64,000 bases of DNA from Aquarana catesbeiana (Eukaryota; Chordata; Amphibia; Anura; Ranidae): the NCBI RefSeq assembly GCF_042186555.1, contig NC_133324.1, positions 74,142,189 to 74,206,188 on the forward strand, read 5' to 3'. Positions 1-12,158 of the stretch are shown in pieces. Below the pieces are notes generated by a model that saw nothing but the letters and a program-made list of their open reading frames with translations, was not told the origin of the DNA and did not search any database. The translations under genes and the position numbers were made by a program. Within the stretch, counting starts at the first letter, position 1. Each line of letters opens with the position of its first letter.

Positions 1-130
1 ATGTCCAAGGCCAGTTTAAAAGCAGTAAAACAAATAAAATGTGTGAAAAGAGATGGTGCTGGCAGGGGTGTTGTTCTGGGCATCGAAGTTTCAATGCCTA
101 CAGGCTCTGTATGGTCTGCCCAAATGGTGG
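1..130. other. unassigned sequence
   Basis: No exon, repeat or motif recognised. Confidence 0.5.
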
Positions 131-304
131 GGGAGATTTACTAAAACTGGCGAACTCAGAATCTGGTGCAACTGTGCATGGTAGCCAATCAGCTGCTAAC
201 TTCAGCTAGCTCAATGAAGCTTTGACAATAAAACCTGGAAAATGATTGGTTTCTAGGCAGAACTGCACCAGATTGTGTATTCTCCAGTTTTAGTATATCT
301 CTCC
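131..304. mobile_element. MITE with GGAGATTTACTAAAACTGG termini
   Basis: The left end GGGAGATTTACTAAAACTGG and the right end (reverse complement GAGATATACTAAAACTGGAG) form ~20-bp inverted repeats around a ~174-bp body. Related copies occur at 29012-29657 (interrupted) and 50638-50813. It has no coding capacity; the superfamily is not clear from target duplications. Confidence 0.75.
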
Positions 305-1734
305 TCATGTGTGCACCCTTGGATTGTGTTTAGGTGGCAATCACAAATCCAGAAACCTGTAGCCATAAGTTTTGGATTGCTGTTTAAGTTACTTGGATAA
401 ATTTCTATATGTTGAAAGAAGTTTTGAAGTTGAATGTATTTTTTGAAGAGCAACTCTGCTCATTCCAAGGTCAAAGCTACAGAAGTACTAATCATGGTTC
501 CTGTTCATTTAGAAACTCCTTGTTGCTTTTACAGATATCTCTTAGCCTACAAATTGCATGTAGTGCATTATTTGCTCTGTTGCAAAGGAAACTACTGCAC
601 ATACAAGGTCCTTTTCCTTTCTTTTCCCAGAAAGATTTCCTTTGTGACAGTGACTGTGATGACATAGACAACCATTACAAGATTCCCTCCCCTTCCGTAA
701 TTCTTGTAAAGAAAGACGTAACTTGTGATAACCTCCTCCACGTCCTCCGCATATACAAACATATTGAGAACATGTTGCTAGGTGATGTGAAGGCCTCCTC
801 TTCATGGAGCTTTTATAGGAATAAAGGCCTATAAGGACATAAATAGGCCTGAAGTCTACGATTCTTTCATCCATGTTTATTTTTATACGCCGAACAATTT
901 TGAGTGTTCACATTAGTGACAGAGACTGGTGTTGGTTATGTAACAAAATTCATGTTACTGTGGGCCTCTGATTGTTTAAAGGGACCCTGCTGCAGGTATA
1001 GAGTGCAAGTGCAGACACCTTGATGTGCACCAGCAGCAGCCTCCCAAAACCTTCCTGACATCACCAAATGCTGGGCCACTTTGACAAGCAAAGGACATAG
1101 TGTTAGAAACTAACCTGGACTTGCAGGTCACGTTCATAAGATTGGACTCTTCACAGACAATGTGGTCCTAACACTCACCAACCCGACTTCTTCCCTGGCT
1201 AGGGTTCAAATATTACTGCAAGAATACAGTGCAGTCTCATACTACAAACTTAAAGTGGTGTTCCGGCCAAAATTATACTTTTCAAATAAAAATACCCCTA
1301 TAATACACAAGCTTAATGTATTCTAGTAAAGTTAGTCTGTAAACTAAGGTCTGTTTTGTTAGTTTATAGCAGTAGTTTGTTATTTTATAAACTTACAGCA
1401 GGCCGTGGCCATCTTAAGTGTGGGCATCTGAAGCCAGACTGTATTTCTTCCTGGATCTCATCCTTGCAGATCTCGCACATGCTCAGTGCAGCACAAGCAG
1501 TGTAATAGGTTTCAGGTCAGGTTTCCATAGCAATGGCAGTTTCAGAGGAAGTTGCCGCCCCTTCTCAGAAGGCATTGCAAACAGGAAATGATGCGATGGG
1601 CCGCGGCCAGGGAGGAGGAAGTGAAAAATGAATACAGCAGATATACAGTAGGTGCTGAGAAAAAAAATGTAAAAATATCCAATTTGTTTACAGTGCACAG
1701 TTTAGTAAGGGATGCTGAAGATTTGTAAAAGTGG
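305..1734. other. unassigned non-coding stretch
   Basis: I see only short chance ORFs. A segment near 1240-1740 resembles frog intergenic repeat sequence (ends near ACTCCACTTTAA), but I cannot define its borders. Confidence 0.4.
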
Positions 1735-3315
1735 GTGGAACTCCACTTTAATATCACTAAATCTTGTATACTGCCTGTGAATATTCTTAAAAAACAAATA
1801 TCCCTTCTTAAAGACCGGTTCCCCTTCAAATGGATGTCTAAAACAATCCCCTACCTAGGAATCAAATTGTCTCCCCCAACTTCGTCCACATACGAAGCAT
1901 ACTTCCCTCCCCTACTAGACACTAACAAAAGTGACTTAAACCACATCTCCTCCTACAAACTCTCCTGGTTAGGCAGAATAGCAGCCCTAAAGATGCTTCT
2001 CCTGCCCAAACTCATTTATTACTTCAGAACTATCCCCTTTTGTTTGCCAGAGTCCTTTTTCACCCTCACAGATAAGCTTTTCAGACAATTCATATGGAAA
2101 AGTAAAATGTCTAAAATACAATATTCCATAATCCCAAAGACATAGATTTACAGAAAAACATACTCACATATAAATAATTACTCTCTAAACAGCCGGTATC
2201 ACATGCGAATGCCCTGATCCAACTACAGCATTTCCATGCTACCCACTCAGCAACATTCTATGAAATACACAAAGACGTATGGCAATACCTCATGACCAAT
2301 TGCGACAAGCCTAAAGGGTTGTCTTGGTTCTATGCCCTCCTGCAAAACAAGCATAACTTTACCAAAACTTCCAACATGGCTAATTGGGGAAAAGGAACTG
2401 GGCACAACACATTCACATACAGAATGGAGAAATGCGATTCAAACCTGCTACCGGTATTCCCATTGTACTAATCACTGGGACCTAATGCTTAAAATCCTTC
2501 ACAGATCTTATCTCACCCCAGTAAGAATGTCTTTAATCTTACCTTCGGAACCCAACTCTGTTGGAGACAATGTGGTACAAAGGGCAGCATTATTCACATA
2601 TTATGGGAATGTAAAAATATTTGCAGATTTTGGTAAGCAGTCTTTAAACTAATTTCCTCTATAACTGGCTTAATCATTAAACCGAATCCTCAATTAGCCC
2701 ATCTTAACCTCACCATGAAGAAAGTACCAACCCAACTCAGGAGCATAATAACTCATATTCTTATTGTGGCCGTCTGACAATTGCAGCTAAATGGAAAACT
2801 ACCTTAGCCCCTAACACCGATGAAGTTGTACAAAGAGTTAAAACACAACATTCTTATGAAAGCCACTTTGCTATTCAATCTAACACTTTAAAGGTCTTTA
2901 AGGCACATTGGTCACCATGGACCTCTAGGTTCCTAGATGATGCTTAACCTTATAAATGGATGCCTTGCAACCAATTAATATATGCTCAATCCTCTTGTTC
3001 TGGTACAGTTGTATTTGTTTTTATTTTCCTTATACTTTATACCTTTTTCATTGTTCACTATATAGTGGCTTGCCTACAATGGGCGAGTGATACATTTACT
3101 TTCTTCTGATAAAATATATAACCCACCTGTACATAACCTCTTCAGGGGTCCGTGGCATCCACATTGTGAAGTAGGATGCGCGGTCCCTTCAACTGATAGA
3201 GAGACACTCGGGTATGTCAATTTATTACTGTGTTATATCAATTTTGTCTATTATACTTTGCAATGCTACTATTGTATTTTTTTCTTATCGAAAATTAATA
3301 AGAAAAAGTGAAAAG
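1735..3315 (+). pseudogene. decayed L1-type LINE, reverse-transcriptase 3' part
   Basis: An open stretch at 1735-2142 reads LGIKLSPPTSS and SWLGRIAALKMLLLPKLIYY, then FRQFIWKSK. This is the typical region C-terminal to the RT palm in L1/Tx1-clade ORF2. Frames then shift; at about 2560-2630 a fragment reads HILWECKNICRFW, and more remnants run to ~2940. An AT-rich tail ending in AAATTAATAAGAAAAAG at ~3310 looks like the 3' end. Multiple frameshifts make it dead. Confidence 0.75.
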
Positions 3316-3637
3316 AAACTAACCTGCACACATGCCTATTGATCCCTCACTGTGATGAGCAGCCTCACTGGAATAGGAAGGTTCTGGAGGTAGGAAGGGG
3401 AAGACCATCTTTGGCACTATGAAGATGTGCCAAAGCTTTGTCCCTATGGCCTTAGATTTGGCTGTGACAGGAGAGTTTAAAAGGCTGCAGTTGTTCACCC
3501 TTCTTTAAGGCAACTATTTTTATTCTGCACTGGACATGCATCATTGCCACCATTCTGCCCCCAAGAGAGCTTGCATTCTTTTCACACTCATACAGGCACT
3601 CATCAGTTTTTGGATTGTGGGAAAATAAACACTAAGC
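3316..3637. other. unassigned spacer
   Basis: Nothing recognised between the LINE tail and the hAT element. Its last eight bases (3630-3637) are the left target duplication CACTAAGC. Confidence 0.5.
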
Positions 3638-4231
3638 CAGGGGTCTCTAAACTTTCCAAACAAAGGGGCGTTTTACTGTCCTTTAGACTTTAGAGTGGCC
3701 AGATTGTGGCTAGTAGGGTTAGAAAATGCCCCAGTGTCAGTAGGAGTAAACAATGCCTCAGGCTTGGTGGTCAATGGTAGTAAAAAAAAGTAGTGCCTCG
3801 CCATTGGTATTAGTAGGAGGAGTGCCCCATCTTGATGACAGTGGAGGGAATAGTGCCCCATTTTTGTTAGTGGAAGAAATAGTACCCCATTTTTGTTATC
3901 AGTGGAAGGAATAGTGCCCCATCATTGGTATTAGTAGAAGGAATAGTGCCCCATCGTTGGTGTCAATGGAGGGAATAGTGCCCCATTACTGCCGTCTGTT
4001 GGAGGAATCGTGCCCCATTATTGGTGTCTGTGGGAGGAGTAGTGCCCCATTATTGGTGTCTTTGGAGGGAATCGTGCCCCACTGTTGGGTGTCAGTGAAA
4101 GGAGTGGTGCTTTATGTTTTCTGCAGGAGGAATAGTGCCTTGTAGCAGTGGAAGGAATAGTGGCCCAAGTGCCAGATAGAGGCAAGCAAAGGGCCACATC
4201 CAGCCTGCGGGCCGCAGTTGGGAGACCACTG
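3638..4231. mobile_element. non-autonomous hAT element with 8-bp target duplication
   Basis: It starts CAGGGGTCTCTAAACTTTCC and ends GCAGTTGGGAGACCACTG, imperfect hAT-type inverted termini. The 8 bp on each side are identical (CACTAAGC at 3630-3637 and 4232-4239). The interior is a degenerate tandem array of ~28-30 bp units of the form GTGCCCCATTATTGGTGTC. There is no transposase. A relative lies at 8473-8815 and a stub at 50580-50636. Confidence 0.9.
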
Positions 4232-4290
4232 CACTAAGCCATTGTGCGGTTTCAGGTTTAGTTGAAAAGTGAAAGTCTACTAAACTGTTA

Positions 4291-4724
4291 TGCCCCGTAC
4301 ACATGGTCGGATTTTCCGATGGAAAATGTCCGATCGGAGCGTGTTGTCGGAAATTCCGACCGTGTGTGGGCTCCATCGGACATTTTCCATCGGATTTTCC
4401 GACACACAAAGTTGGAGAGCAGGAGATAAAATTTTCCGACAACAAAATCCGTTGTCGGAAAATTCCGATCGTGTGTACACAAATCCGACGGACAAAGTGC
4501 CACGCATGCTCAGAATAAATAAAGAAATGAAGCTATTGGCTACTGCCCTGTTTATAGTCCCGACGTACGTGTTTTACGTCACCGCGTTCAGAATGATCGG
4601 ATTTTCCGACAACTTTGTGTGACCGTGTGTATGCAAGACAAGTTTGAGCCAACATCCGTCAGAAAAAATCCTAGGATTTTGTTGTCGGAATGTCCGAACA
4701 AAGTCCGACCGTGTGTACGCCCTA
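4291..4724. mobile_element. Harbinger-type MITE, 434 bp, TTA duplication
   Basis: The termini TGCCCCGTACACATGGTCGG and (reverse complement of the right end) AGGGCGTACACACGGTCGG are inverted repeats. TTA flanks both sides (4288-4290, 4725-4727), as expected for PIF/Harbinger. The body is rich in palindromic TCCGAC/GTCGGA words. A copy of identical length lies at 47854-48287. Confidence 0.85.
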
Positions 4725-4899
4725 TTAGAAACCGTAACAATTTAACATTCTGTGATTGTTGTAGACTCAAATCCCAATGGTTTCCAAGGGATGCTGCAAT
4801 TTGAACATTATCATTGCTTTCTACTGCCTCATTAAATAATATCATAGGCATTTGTTTTTTGTTTTTTTTTCTACCACGTTCCTGTTCAGTTCAAATGCG

Positions 4900-6765
4900 G
4901 ACTTGCTCTGTTTTTTGGCTTTTAAATTTGTTTGTGCTCCTTACCATTGGTCCATAGTTTTGTACATGTTCATTTCCATTGGTGTATAGTTTTGTACTTG
5001 CTCCTTGATATTGGTACATAGTTCTATATACGTGCCTTACCATTGGTGCATATCTCTGCACGTGTTCCTTGTCACAGGTGCATAGTCGTGTACTTGTTTA
5101 TAACTATTTGCACATAGCAGCATACATGTTTATTACCATTGGTGCATAGTTCTGTTAATAACTGTTATATAGTACCATGTGCACTTGATTCAGTACCTGC
5201 TTATTTCTATAGGCACTTGGTTAAGTACATGCTCCCCTACATTGTTGATTTGATTCTTTACATTCACCATTTGTGTTTTGATTCTGTGAATGATCCTTAC
5301 CATGGGCACTTGGCTCTGTTCATGCTCATTCTCTTGAGTGCTTTGTTCTATAAGTGCTTGTTACCACCGGTGCTCGATTCCGTACATGCTACAGTATGCA
5401 GATGCTTCATATCATGGGTGCTCGGTTCTTTATGTGGTTATTATCATAGGTGTTTGGTTCTATGTATAATCATTACCATATGTGTTCAGATCTTTACACA
5501 CCTGTTACAGTTCTGGACATGCTCATTATCATGGGTGCTTGGCTTTGTTTATGCTCATTATCATTGGTGCATGGCTTTGTACATGCTTTTTACCACTGGT
5601 ACTGGGTTCTGTATATGCTGCTAATATGGGTGATTGGTTTTGTGCCTGCTTATTACCTTTGGTGCTCGGTTCTGTACATGCCTCTTACTGTGGGTGCTTG
5701 GTTTTGTTCATGTTCCTTACAACTAGAGCTTGCTTTGGCATGTTCATTACCATCAGTGTTCAAAGTTCTCTAAATGCTCTTTACCATTGATTTTTAGCAC
5801 TGTATATGCTCATTACCACAGGTGCTTTGTTCTGTACATGTTCGTTGTCGTGGATGCTTGGCTCTGTACATGGTCATTACTGTGGGTGCTTAGATCTGTA
5901 CATGCTCATTACGATGGATGCTTGGTTCTGTCCATTGCAATGAGGGCTTGCTTTGAGCAGGTCGTTTACAAAGGGTAATTAGTTCTTTATGTGCTCATTA
6001 CTATAGATTTTTAGATCTGTACTTTCTCATTATCATGGGTGCTGGGATCTGTACATGCTGCTCAGTATTGGTCCTTGGTTTTTCCCCTGCTCATTACCTT
6101 GAGTGCTTTGTTCTATACATGTTGTTACTAAGGGTGCTTGGATTTTCTACATGTTCCTTACAATTAGAGCTCACTTCTGCACATCTTCATTACCATTTGT
6201 GTTCATAATTGTCTAAATGCTCTATACTGTTGATATCTGGTTCTTTATATGCTCATAACCATGGGTGTATTGTTCTGTACATATTCATTATGAAAGGAGC
6301 TTGATTGAGTACATGGTCAGTTCCGTGGGAGCTTGGATCTCTACATGACTTTTATGAATAGTGTTTGGTTTTTGTACATGTCCATTCATTACAGTGGGTG
6401 CTTGCTTTGGGCATGATATTTACTATGGTTGATTAGATCTAAACATGCTTGTTACCCTAGGGTTCTGCATATGCTTATTATTATGAATGCATGGTTCTAT
6501 ACATTCCTGTTTACCATGGATGATTTGTTTGCATGTTCCTTGTAGTTGGAACTTCCTTTTGTACAATGTTCATTATTGTTGGTGTTCATTCATTATTGTT
6601 GGTGTTCACAGTTCTCTAAATGCTCTTTACTATTGATGTTTGGTTCTGAAAATGCTCATTGCTATGGTTTGGTTTGTTTGGTGTGGTTTGGTTTTGTACA
6701 TGGTGATTACCATGGGTGCTTGGCTTTGTGTATGCTCTTTATCATGATTGATTAGTTGTGTACAA
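4900..6765. repeat. minisatellite, ~31-bp unit
   Basis: Degenerate tandem units resembling GCTCATTACCATGGGTGCTT plus GGTTCTGTACAT run for about 1.85 kb. ORFs across it are a by-product of repetition. One further unit pair survives at 7884-7935, between LINE fragments, so the array was once longer and was interrupted. Confidence 0.85.
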
Positions 6766-7402
6766 ATCATAGTAAGACCTCATCTGCAATATGCAGTTCA
6801 ATTTTGGGCACTAGTTCACAAAAAATATATCGGGGGAACTGGAGAAAGTACAGAGAAGAGCAACCAAACTGATAACAGTCATGGGGGAAGCTCAGCTATG
6901 AGGAAAGATTAGAGGAACTGAATTTCTTCTCTATTGAGAAGAGGAGATTGGGGGGGGGGGGTATAATCAACATGTATAAATACATAAGGGGTCCATATAG
7001 TGAACTTGGTGTTGCGGTATTTACTTTTAGGCCATCACAGAGGACAAGGGGGCACTCTTTACATCTGTAGGAAAGAACATTTAATCTCCAAATACAAAAA
7101 TGTTTCTTCACAGTAAGAGCTGCGAAAATGTGAAATAGACTCCCTCAAGAGCTGGTTCTGTCCATCTCAGTAAGTTGCTTTAAAAAAATCCTGGATTCTG
7201 TCTTAAATGTACAGAATATAATTGGATACTAACATTTATAGGTAAGTTGATCCATGAAATATCCAATCGCCTCTTGGGGGATCAGGAAGGATTTAACTGT
7301 CCGAGCAAATTGTATTATGCTTTATAGGGTTTTTTTCTTTTTGCCTTCTCTGGATCCTGAACTGGATGTCTTTTTTTCAACCAGACTAACTATGTAACTA
7401 CC
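6766..7402 (+). pseudogene. CR1/L2-like LINE 3' fragment
   Basis: A broken reading frame gives LEYAVQFW-like and GELEKVQRRATKLI words, then KIRGTEF and FTVRAAKMW-like words. This is the C-terminal tail of CR1/L2-type reverse transcriptases, ending at the 3' motif CTAACTATGTAAC. The fragment is 5' truncated at the minisatellite border. Many stops are present. Confidence 0.7.
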
Positions 7403-7697
7403 TACCATACCTGTGGGATCCCATGAAAGCTGGAAATCTCAATGTAACAGGCGCCACTTCTACAGTTATCTCCACTAGCTTCTGAGTCCCATGGGCCCCA
7501 TTCAGGGACCACTCTACATTTTCCAATGAAGGCAAAGCATTCTCTGATTGGAAAATGTGAAGAGTTGGGGTGATGATATAGTGATCTCCACTTCGTCCAA
7601 TCAGAGATGATCTCTTTGCATGCATTGAGAAGAAGGAAAGGGTTCTCGGAATGGCGCCCATGTTGGAATATCTGACTGCCTCTCTAGGTTTAGGATG
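7403..7697. other. unassigned spacer between LINE tails
   Basis: I see no homology. It contains a short inverted pair (TTCCAATGAAGG ... TCTGATTGGAAAATG). Confidence 0.4.
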
Positions 7698-7883
7698 GAG
7701 TTTTTTTTTCTGCTGGAGCAAATTGGATCATGCTTTGCTGTTTTTTTTGCCTTCCTTTGGATTAAATGTGAGTATAGGATTGTTGTTAATATGGGATTGT
7801 ATGATTTAATTATTTTTTCCCCTTTTATTGGTTAAACTAGTATAGACTTGTGTCTTTTTTCAACCAGACTTACTATGTAACTA
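7698..7883 (+). pseudogene. second CR1/L2-like LINE 3'-end stub
   Basis: It repeats only the last ~185 bp of the LINE at 6766-7402 (from GAGCAAATTGGATCATGC to TTACTATGTAACTATG), as expected for a severely 5'-truncated insertion. Confidence 0.65.
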
Positions 7884-7935
7884 TGTGTATATGCTCATTA
7901 CTATGGGTGTGTGGCTTTTTATGTTCATTACTGTG

Positions 7936-9140
7936 CTGTTACATAGTTAGGTTGAAAAAGACACAAGTCCATCTAGTTCAACCAATAAAAGAGAAGAAAA
8001 CTAAAAATCATACAATCCCATATAAACAATCCTAATCCACAGTTGATCCAGAGGAAGGCGAAAAACCCCAGCAAAGCATGATACAATTTGCTACAGCAGG
8101 GGAAAAATTCCTTCCTGATCCCCCGAGAGGCAATCGGATATTCTCTGGATCGACTTTACCTGTAAATGTTAGTATCCAGTTATATTATGTACATTTAAGA
8201 AAGGAATCCAGGTCTTTTTAAAAACAATCTACTGAGCTGGCCAGAACAGCTCTTGAGGGAGTCTATCCCACATTTTCACAGCTCTTACTGTGAAGAAACC
8301 TTTCCGTATTTGAAGATGAAATCTCTTTTCCTCCAGGTGTAAAGAGTGCCCCCTTGTCTTCTGTGATGACCTTAAAGTGAATAACTCAACACCAAGTTCA
8401 CTATATAGACACGTTGATCATATCCCCCTAAATCTCCTCTTCTCAACAGAGAAAATTTCAGTTCCGCTAATCCAGTGGTCTCCAAACTGCGGCCCAGGGG
8501 CCGAATGTGGCCCTTTGCTTGTCTTCATTCGGCCCTTGGAGCAGTATTCCTCCACTGACGCCCACAACTGGGCATAATTGCTTTCACTGATACCATGAAT
8601 GGGGTACTATTCCTCCTACTGACAACAATGACAGGACACTATTCTCCCACTTACACCAATGGTGGTGCACTATTGCTTCCCCTGATACCAACAATGGGGG
8701 CACCGTTACTCTCATTGACACAGGGCATTTTGTACTCTAACTGGCCACAGTCTGGCCCCCTCAAAGTCTGAAGGACAGTAAACCGGCCCTTTGTTTAAAT
8801 GTTTGGGGACCCCTGCTCTAACTTTCCTCATAGCTGAGCTCCTCCATACCTCTTATCAGTTTGGTTGCCCTTCTCTACACTTTCTCCAATATCCTTTTTG
8901 AGAATTGGTGCCCAAAACTGAACTGCATATTCCAGACGAGGTCTTACTAATGATTTGTACAGGGGAAAAAATTATATCTCTCTCTCGAGTCCATACCTCT
9001 CTTAATACAAGAAAGGATTTTGCTCGCTTTGGAAACTGCAGCTTTACTGTGCAAGTAAATGTAAATTTTCTGGCACTGATCACAAGCTTTGCCAAACCCA
9101 ATGGATCATGCTTCAGTGTACACTTGTGGTCAGTGGCATA
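7936..9140 (-). pseudogene. CR1/L2-like LINE 3' part, reverse orientation
   Basis: On the minus strand the sequence translates, with frameshifts, to KAAVSKASKILSCIKRGMDS, then LYKSLVRPRLEYAVQFWAP, typical of CR1/L2-clade RT C-termini. It ends at GTTACATAGTTAGGTTGAAA (forward orientation) near 7936, facing the + strand copy. A hAT element (8473-8815) is inserted in it. Confidence 0.75.
8473..8815. mobile_element. non-autonomous hAT element nested in LINE
   Basis: The termini CAGTGGTCTCCAAACTGCGG and TTTGGGGACCCCTG match the hAT family at 3638-4231 in the opposite orientation. Flanks CGCTAATC and CTCTAACT are a decayed 8-bp duplication. The uninterrupted LINE sequence at 6903-6930 (reverse strand) shows the empty site CCTCTAATC. 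Confidence 0.85.
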
Positions 9141-9721
9141 ACCTGACAGAAGGTGATGGAGCTAAAAGCGCTTTCCTTCATTCTTTATGCTCCCCATTCT
9201 CTTTACCCCCCATAAAGAAAACCTGTTTCAGAACTGGCAGTTCAAACTAAGAATATGTTGAAAAGATACATAAACTGAATTTACCTCCAGTGAAAACTGC
9301 ATGTAGATCCATACCGTAGCGTAAATTTATTTTTAAACTTTTCCGGGTGACAGTTGCTCCTGACATCGACCATGAGGATTTGTGGGACTACCCCTTTTCC
9401 AACTGGTGGCCTGTAGGGATAAGTTGATCCAATTTAAGATAATGCACAGGATTTATTTGACATCGAACAAACAACAAAGCATATATCCAAGTGTTTCTCC
9501 CCTGTGTTAGAGATGTGTGGGCGAACCTGCTGACCTCATCAAATATCTGGACCTGTCCAAACATTAAAACTTTATGGTTCACGGGGCTGGATTTATCACA
9601 CATCTAACCACTGTTGAGATCCTCTGAATGACAATGTCTATCTGCTTGCTCACTGGCCTTCCATCGCGCGCTAAGGACTCTTATTGGTCTACTACTTTTT
9701 TATGCACACAAGGCTAATACC
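9141..9721. other. unassigned sequence before gap
   Basis: Nothing recognised. Confidence 0.4.
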
Positions 9722-10221
9722 NNNNNNNNNNNNNNNNNNNNNNNNNNNNNNNNNNNNNNNNNNNNNNNNNNNNNNNNNNNNNNNNNNNNNNNNNNNNNNN
9801 NNNNNNNNNNNNNNNNNNNNNNNNNNNNNNNNNNNNNNNNNNNNNNNNNNNNNNNNNNNNNNNNNNNNNNNNNNNNNNNNNNNNNNNNNNNNNNNNNNNN
9901 NNNNNNNNNNNNNNNNNNNNNNNNNNNNNNNNNNNNNNNNNNNNNNNNNNNNNNNNNNNNNNNNNNNNNNNNNNNNNNNNNNNNNNNNNNNNNNNNNNNN
10001 NNNNNNNNNNNNNNNNNNNNNNNNNNNNNNNNNNNNNNNNNNNNNNNNNNNNNNNNNNNNNNNNNNNNNNNNNNNNNNNNNNNNNNNNNNNNNNNNNNNN
10101 NNNNNNNNNNNNNNNNNNNNNNNNNNNNNNNNNNNNNNNNNNNNNNNNNNNNNNNNNNNNNNNNNNNNNNNNNNNNNNNNNNNNNNNNNNNNNNNNNNNN
10201 NNNNNNNNNNNNNNNNNNNNN
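9722..10221. other. assembly gap (500 N)
   Basis: Exactly 500 N, probably a fixed-size scaffold gap. Any ORF spanning it is meaningless. Confidence 0.99.
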
Positions 10222-10984
10222 GGAGGTATTTGTTTGCTAGATTGTGAATTCTCTGAGGTCTGCAGTGCTCAGGTTATCTTGAAACAAGCTTCATGAAAGC
10301 CATGGATTCAGATGTCTGACTGAATTTGTAGTCCTTATACATGTATTTTAAGGGGAAAGTAAAGTCTATTTCCCTTGAAGAATTTACTTTAAATCATTGA
10401 GTGTTGAATGTTTAGATGAAGTCCCTCTCAGACAGTTTTCTCTGGACAATGTCCCTATTGGAACGCGTCCCCTTACTTTCTTCTAGTGATAAGATGGTCA
10501 CAGTGAAGGAAATAAAAAAAATTACTTACATTTATAGTTAGAAACTACCCTACTGTGAACAGCTTAAGGAATCATTCAAATATTAAAGTGATACTGAACA
10601 CACAGTTTAATTTACATTATCCCTTCTCTTTCTGTATGTGGATGATGGCACTGTAATTGTTTTAATAATAATTAAAAAAAAACATCTAAGTGCCCCCTCT
10701 CCTAATTGATATACAGCTACCACATGACCCAGCTCTTTCCCAGCCTGTCTGCAGGGAAACATAAGCAGGAGGAGCTTCTACGCCTCTGCTGCTGGTCACA
10801 TGTTCCAAAACACAAACAACTTGAATATATATAGTAAAAATACATAATCTCAATAAACTGTTTTAAATTGTCATACAATATATATTTTAAATCAAATCTG
10901 TTTTATTCTTTGGTAATAACATGGTGTGGGTGGATTTCTGCCACTCACAGGCTGTGTCACGCCCCTCCAGACTGTGTCTATAAT
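10222..10984. other. unassigned non-coding stretch
   Basis: AT-rich sequence with no coding signal. The segment near 10585-10920 resembles frog MITE sequence (AAGTGATACTGAACACACAG), but its borders are unclear. Confidence 0.4.
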
Positions 10985-11168
10985 TAAGGATGAGCTCAGG
11001 CGTGTCGCAAACAGCACGTGCAGAGCCCGCCAGGAAGTCGGCATTGTGGAGCGCTAATCACAAGCAGTGAGACATTGTCCCGATGCGCGGCTGCAGAGAT
11101 CTGGAAATGTCTCACTTCCTGGCGGGTTCTGCACGTGCTGTTTGCGAACACGCCTGAGCTCATCCTTA
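10985..11168. repeat. near-perfect 54/55-bp inverted repeat
   Basis: The left arm at 10985-11038 and the right arm at 11114-11168 pair with one substitution and one 1-base indel. The 75-nt spacer holds a smaller inverted pair (GTGAGACATT / AATGTCTCAC). The arms include GCAAACAGCACGTGCAGA. Confidence 0.85.
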
Positions 11169-11769
11169 CTTAGAATAAGAGGGAAGTGAAGCCACCATTA
11201 ATCTACATGTAATATCCTGCCCCCATTGTGTTTAGCTGGTTAGTGGACATGGAGAAGGAGGGAGGCAGTGGGCTGTCTTTTACCACTGTGTATACGCCCA
11301 CATCTGTGACTCTATAGTCACATGGGCTGCTCAGATGTGAAATGCAGATGAGGAAATGCTCAACATAAAAACTCACTGAAAACTGAGCATGTGCAGAGTT
11401 GCCAACACAGCTGAAAAATCCCTAGCCGAATTGGGGACATGAATAGAAAGTGGAGATAGAGAGCAGCAGAATCAACCAGTTTTTTTTTTTTACAGAAAAC
11501 AAATCTCATAGTGACTGAGTGAGTATGAACAGCATGTAATACACCATTTATTGATTTATGGACCTCGCTCTCAAGAAATACCTAAAAAATGTCTAAATGA
11601 TATGCACAAATTATATGAAAATAAATAATAATAAACAAAGTTCATAAATCATACACCCAGTGTCTTTGAAATAAAGTCCATAAATCATGTTTTGTGCCTT
11701 TTAAATCCCCACGGTGAAAGCAAAGTGCCACCAAAGGAAGGATGGTGCATATTCTCCAGCACGACCCCC

Positions 11770-11770
<1 letters not shown>
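11169..11770. other. unassigned sequence
   Basis: Nothing recognised beyond a short poly-T run near 11480. Confidence 0.4.

Positions 11771-11832
<62 letters not shown>
11771..11832. repeat. (CA)n microsatellite
   Basis: About 31 uninterrupted CA dinucleotides. Confidence 0.98.
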
Positions 11833-11836
<4 letters not shown>

Positions 11837-12158
11837 CAAAAAATATGACCCCCTTCTCTTGAAGTAGGGTAAAACTTGCTTAGATAAGGATCTTTAAAGT
11901 TCTTCCCTGTATGCTCTCAATCCCTATTCATGTATCTCTCAAAGTGGACATTAGTGCTCCTGCACCTTTAAAGCTCACTGTAATAAACTCCCTCACCAGG
12001 GGTAAGGATAAAAAGATCTCTCATAGTGTAGTAGGTCAATTAAATAATATTTATTAAAAAAGTGTTAAAATGCACGTATATTTTCCCATCAAGAACAAGC
12101 ATCCCAATATAGCAAGTGAATATGGAAACCGCGACTGACGCCGTGCATCCCAGCTACA

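Noticed and set aside
409..834. 141-aa plus-strand ORF
   Set aside because: No domain, low-complexity composition, no splice context; likely chance.
5139..5978. Cys/Tyr-rich overlapping ORFs resembling membrane segments
   Set aside because: They follow the 31-bp minisatellite units and shift frame with unit length changes.
9684..10247. 187-aa ORF
   Set aside because: Spans the 500-N gap; the translation is unknown bases.
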